Position numbers and translations under genes: made by a program. Of a stretch of DNA of 64,000 nt, positions 63,575 through 64,000 are shown one piece after another (position 1 is the first letter of the stretch; each line of letters starts with the position of its first letter). Origin of the DNA: Prevotella brunnea (GTDB lineage Bacteria; Bacteroidota; Bacteroidia; Bacteroidales; Bacteroidaceae); NCBI RefSeq assembly GCF_008016795.1, contig NZ_SDIK01000056.1, positions 32,005 through 96,004 on the forward strand, written 5' to 3'. The notes below the pieces were generated by a model. That model searched no databases and was not told where the DNA came from. It was given only the letters and a program-made list of their open reading frames with translations.

Positions 63575-64000
63575 GTGTCCTTAAAAGTGTGTAATTCATC
63601 TTTCCTTTCTCTGTACTTCCACTGTTATTTTATTTTATTCTTTTCTTTCCAGTTTTTGAATTGATATATTCTCCTTTCATATGTTGTCTTTGTTTCCTCC
63701 ATCGCCACGGCTGCCAGGAGGAAGATGACGGACTTTTCTGATGGCATGGATGTTCTCATTTGGATGGTTCTCCTGTACTTCCTGTTGAGCCTTTCAATCC
63801 AGTTGGTCGTATATATGCACCTCTGCACTTGGGCCGGGAAGTCCATATACGTGAAATAGGCACTGTTGCGTTCGGTCTTGTACTTTCTTAGTGCAGGATA
63901 TTTCCTTTCCCATTTCTCGACAAAGGTAATGAATTGTTCGTATCCCTGCAAGGAATTCATCTCGTTGTTCTCCAATTGGAACACCTCACTGAGCTGCTGC
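63575..64000 (-). mobile_element. IS256-family insertion sequence, right-hand part, cut by window end
   Basis: A terminal-repeat-like end GTGTCCTTAAAAGTGTGTAA is at about 63577-63596. The transposase gene (63625 to beyond 64000, minus strand) encodes the C-terminal third of an IS256-type enzyme, with RCIYTTNWIERLNRKYRRTIQ and FLLAAVAMEET. The frame continues past the window edge (QQLSEVFQL), so whether the element is whole is unknown. Confidence 0.8.
63625..64000 (-). CDS. IS256-family transposase, C-terminal part (partial)
   Basis: At least 125 residues are visible. The conserved motif TTNWIERLNRKYR near the catalytic glutamate region of MULE/IS256 transposases is present, and the end is YQFKNWKEKNKIK. 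The start is outside the window. The gap 63370-63574 between this element and the lipoprotein is AT-rich with no gene seen. Confidence 0.85.
   Translation of the reverse strand, partial: QQLSEVFQLENNEMNSLQGYEQFITFVEKWERKYPALRKYKTERNSAYFTYMDFPAQVQRCIYTTNWIERLNRKYRRTIQMRTSMPSEKSVIFLLAAVAMEETKTTYERRIYQFKNWKEKNKIK

Overview
The window is a chromosomal segment from a member of the Bacteroidetes, most likely a Prevotella-like bacterium (order Bacteroidales). Four things point there: promoters of the TAnnTTTG (-7) type with few Shine-Dalgarno sites; a C10 (SpeB/interpain-like) protease with a type IX secretion C-terminal domain; the Bacteroidales small SRP RNA; and gene clusters usual for the group (DUF177-rpmF-fabH-era-der, DUF4199-GT2-DUF6452-DUF6048, fused NfnAB). 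The species cannot be named from the sequence alone.

Layout. 0.2-3.5 kb: ZIP metal transporter, gamma-carbonic anhydrase-like protein, secreted cyclophilin and a LysM glucosaminidase. 4-7 kb: secreted C10 protease. 7.3-11.2 kb: Mrp/ApbC, GlyA and a secreted protein of unknown role. 11.6-16.1 kb: TonB-dependent receptor with a partner surface lipoprotein. 16.6-19 kb: YaaA, two very small genes with their own promoters (37 and 28 residues), and a rubrerythrin carrying two rubredoxin-like domains. 19.3-23 kb: SerS and fused NfnAB. 23.6-30.7 kb: TrkH, a DUF2723 membrane protein, a polysaccharide deacetylase and QueG. 31.2-34.3 kb: a three-gene lipid-linked sugar transfer module (GT39, GT2, LAB_N). 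34.4-38.9 kb: Crp-like regulator, ApbE, DUF6048, DUF6452, GT2 and DUF4199. 39.0-39.2 kb: SRP RNA directly followed by tRNA-Thr. 39.7-48.9 kb: YczE-like membrane protein, three unknown or poorly known genes, TPR protein, solute-binding-like lipoprotein, RadA, a small thioredoxin-fold protein and YqeY. 49.5-50.6 kb: cobalamin riboswitch followed by what looks like a decayed secreted-protein gene. 50.8-61.5 kb: histidine kinase, DUF177-rpmF-fabH-era-der, a small lipoprotein, a CobW-type GTPase, DUF389, and an orphan N6-adenine methylase with a DNA-binding head. 61.7-64 kb: an AT-rich island with two insertion-sequence fragments around a frameshifted lipoprotein and a small membrane protein.

The most striking pattern is not a gene. 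Ten intergenic loci each carry four copies (once five) of a 16-base imperfect palindrome of the type AAAAGCTTACCTTTTG, separated by 6-base spacers, so that the repeat period is exactly 22 bases at every locus. Conserved flanks show that the loci are copies of one element in both orientations, and two copies (23.2 and 31.0 kb) match over about 250 bases. I know no named family that fits. Equal spacing of about two helical turns would suit a protein-binding array or a non-autonomous mobile repeat, but its role is unknown.

No CRISPR array, rRNA operon, complete prophage or restriction enzyme was seen.
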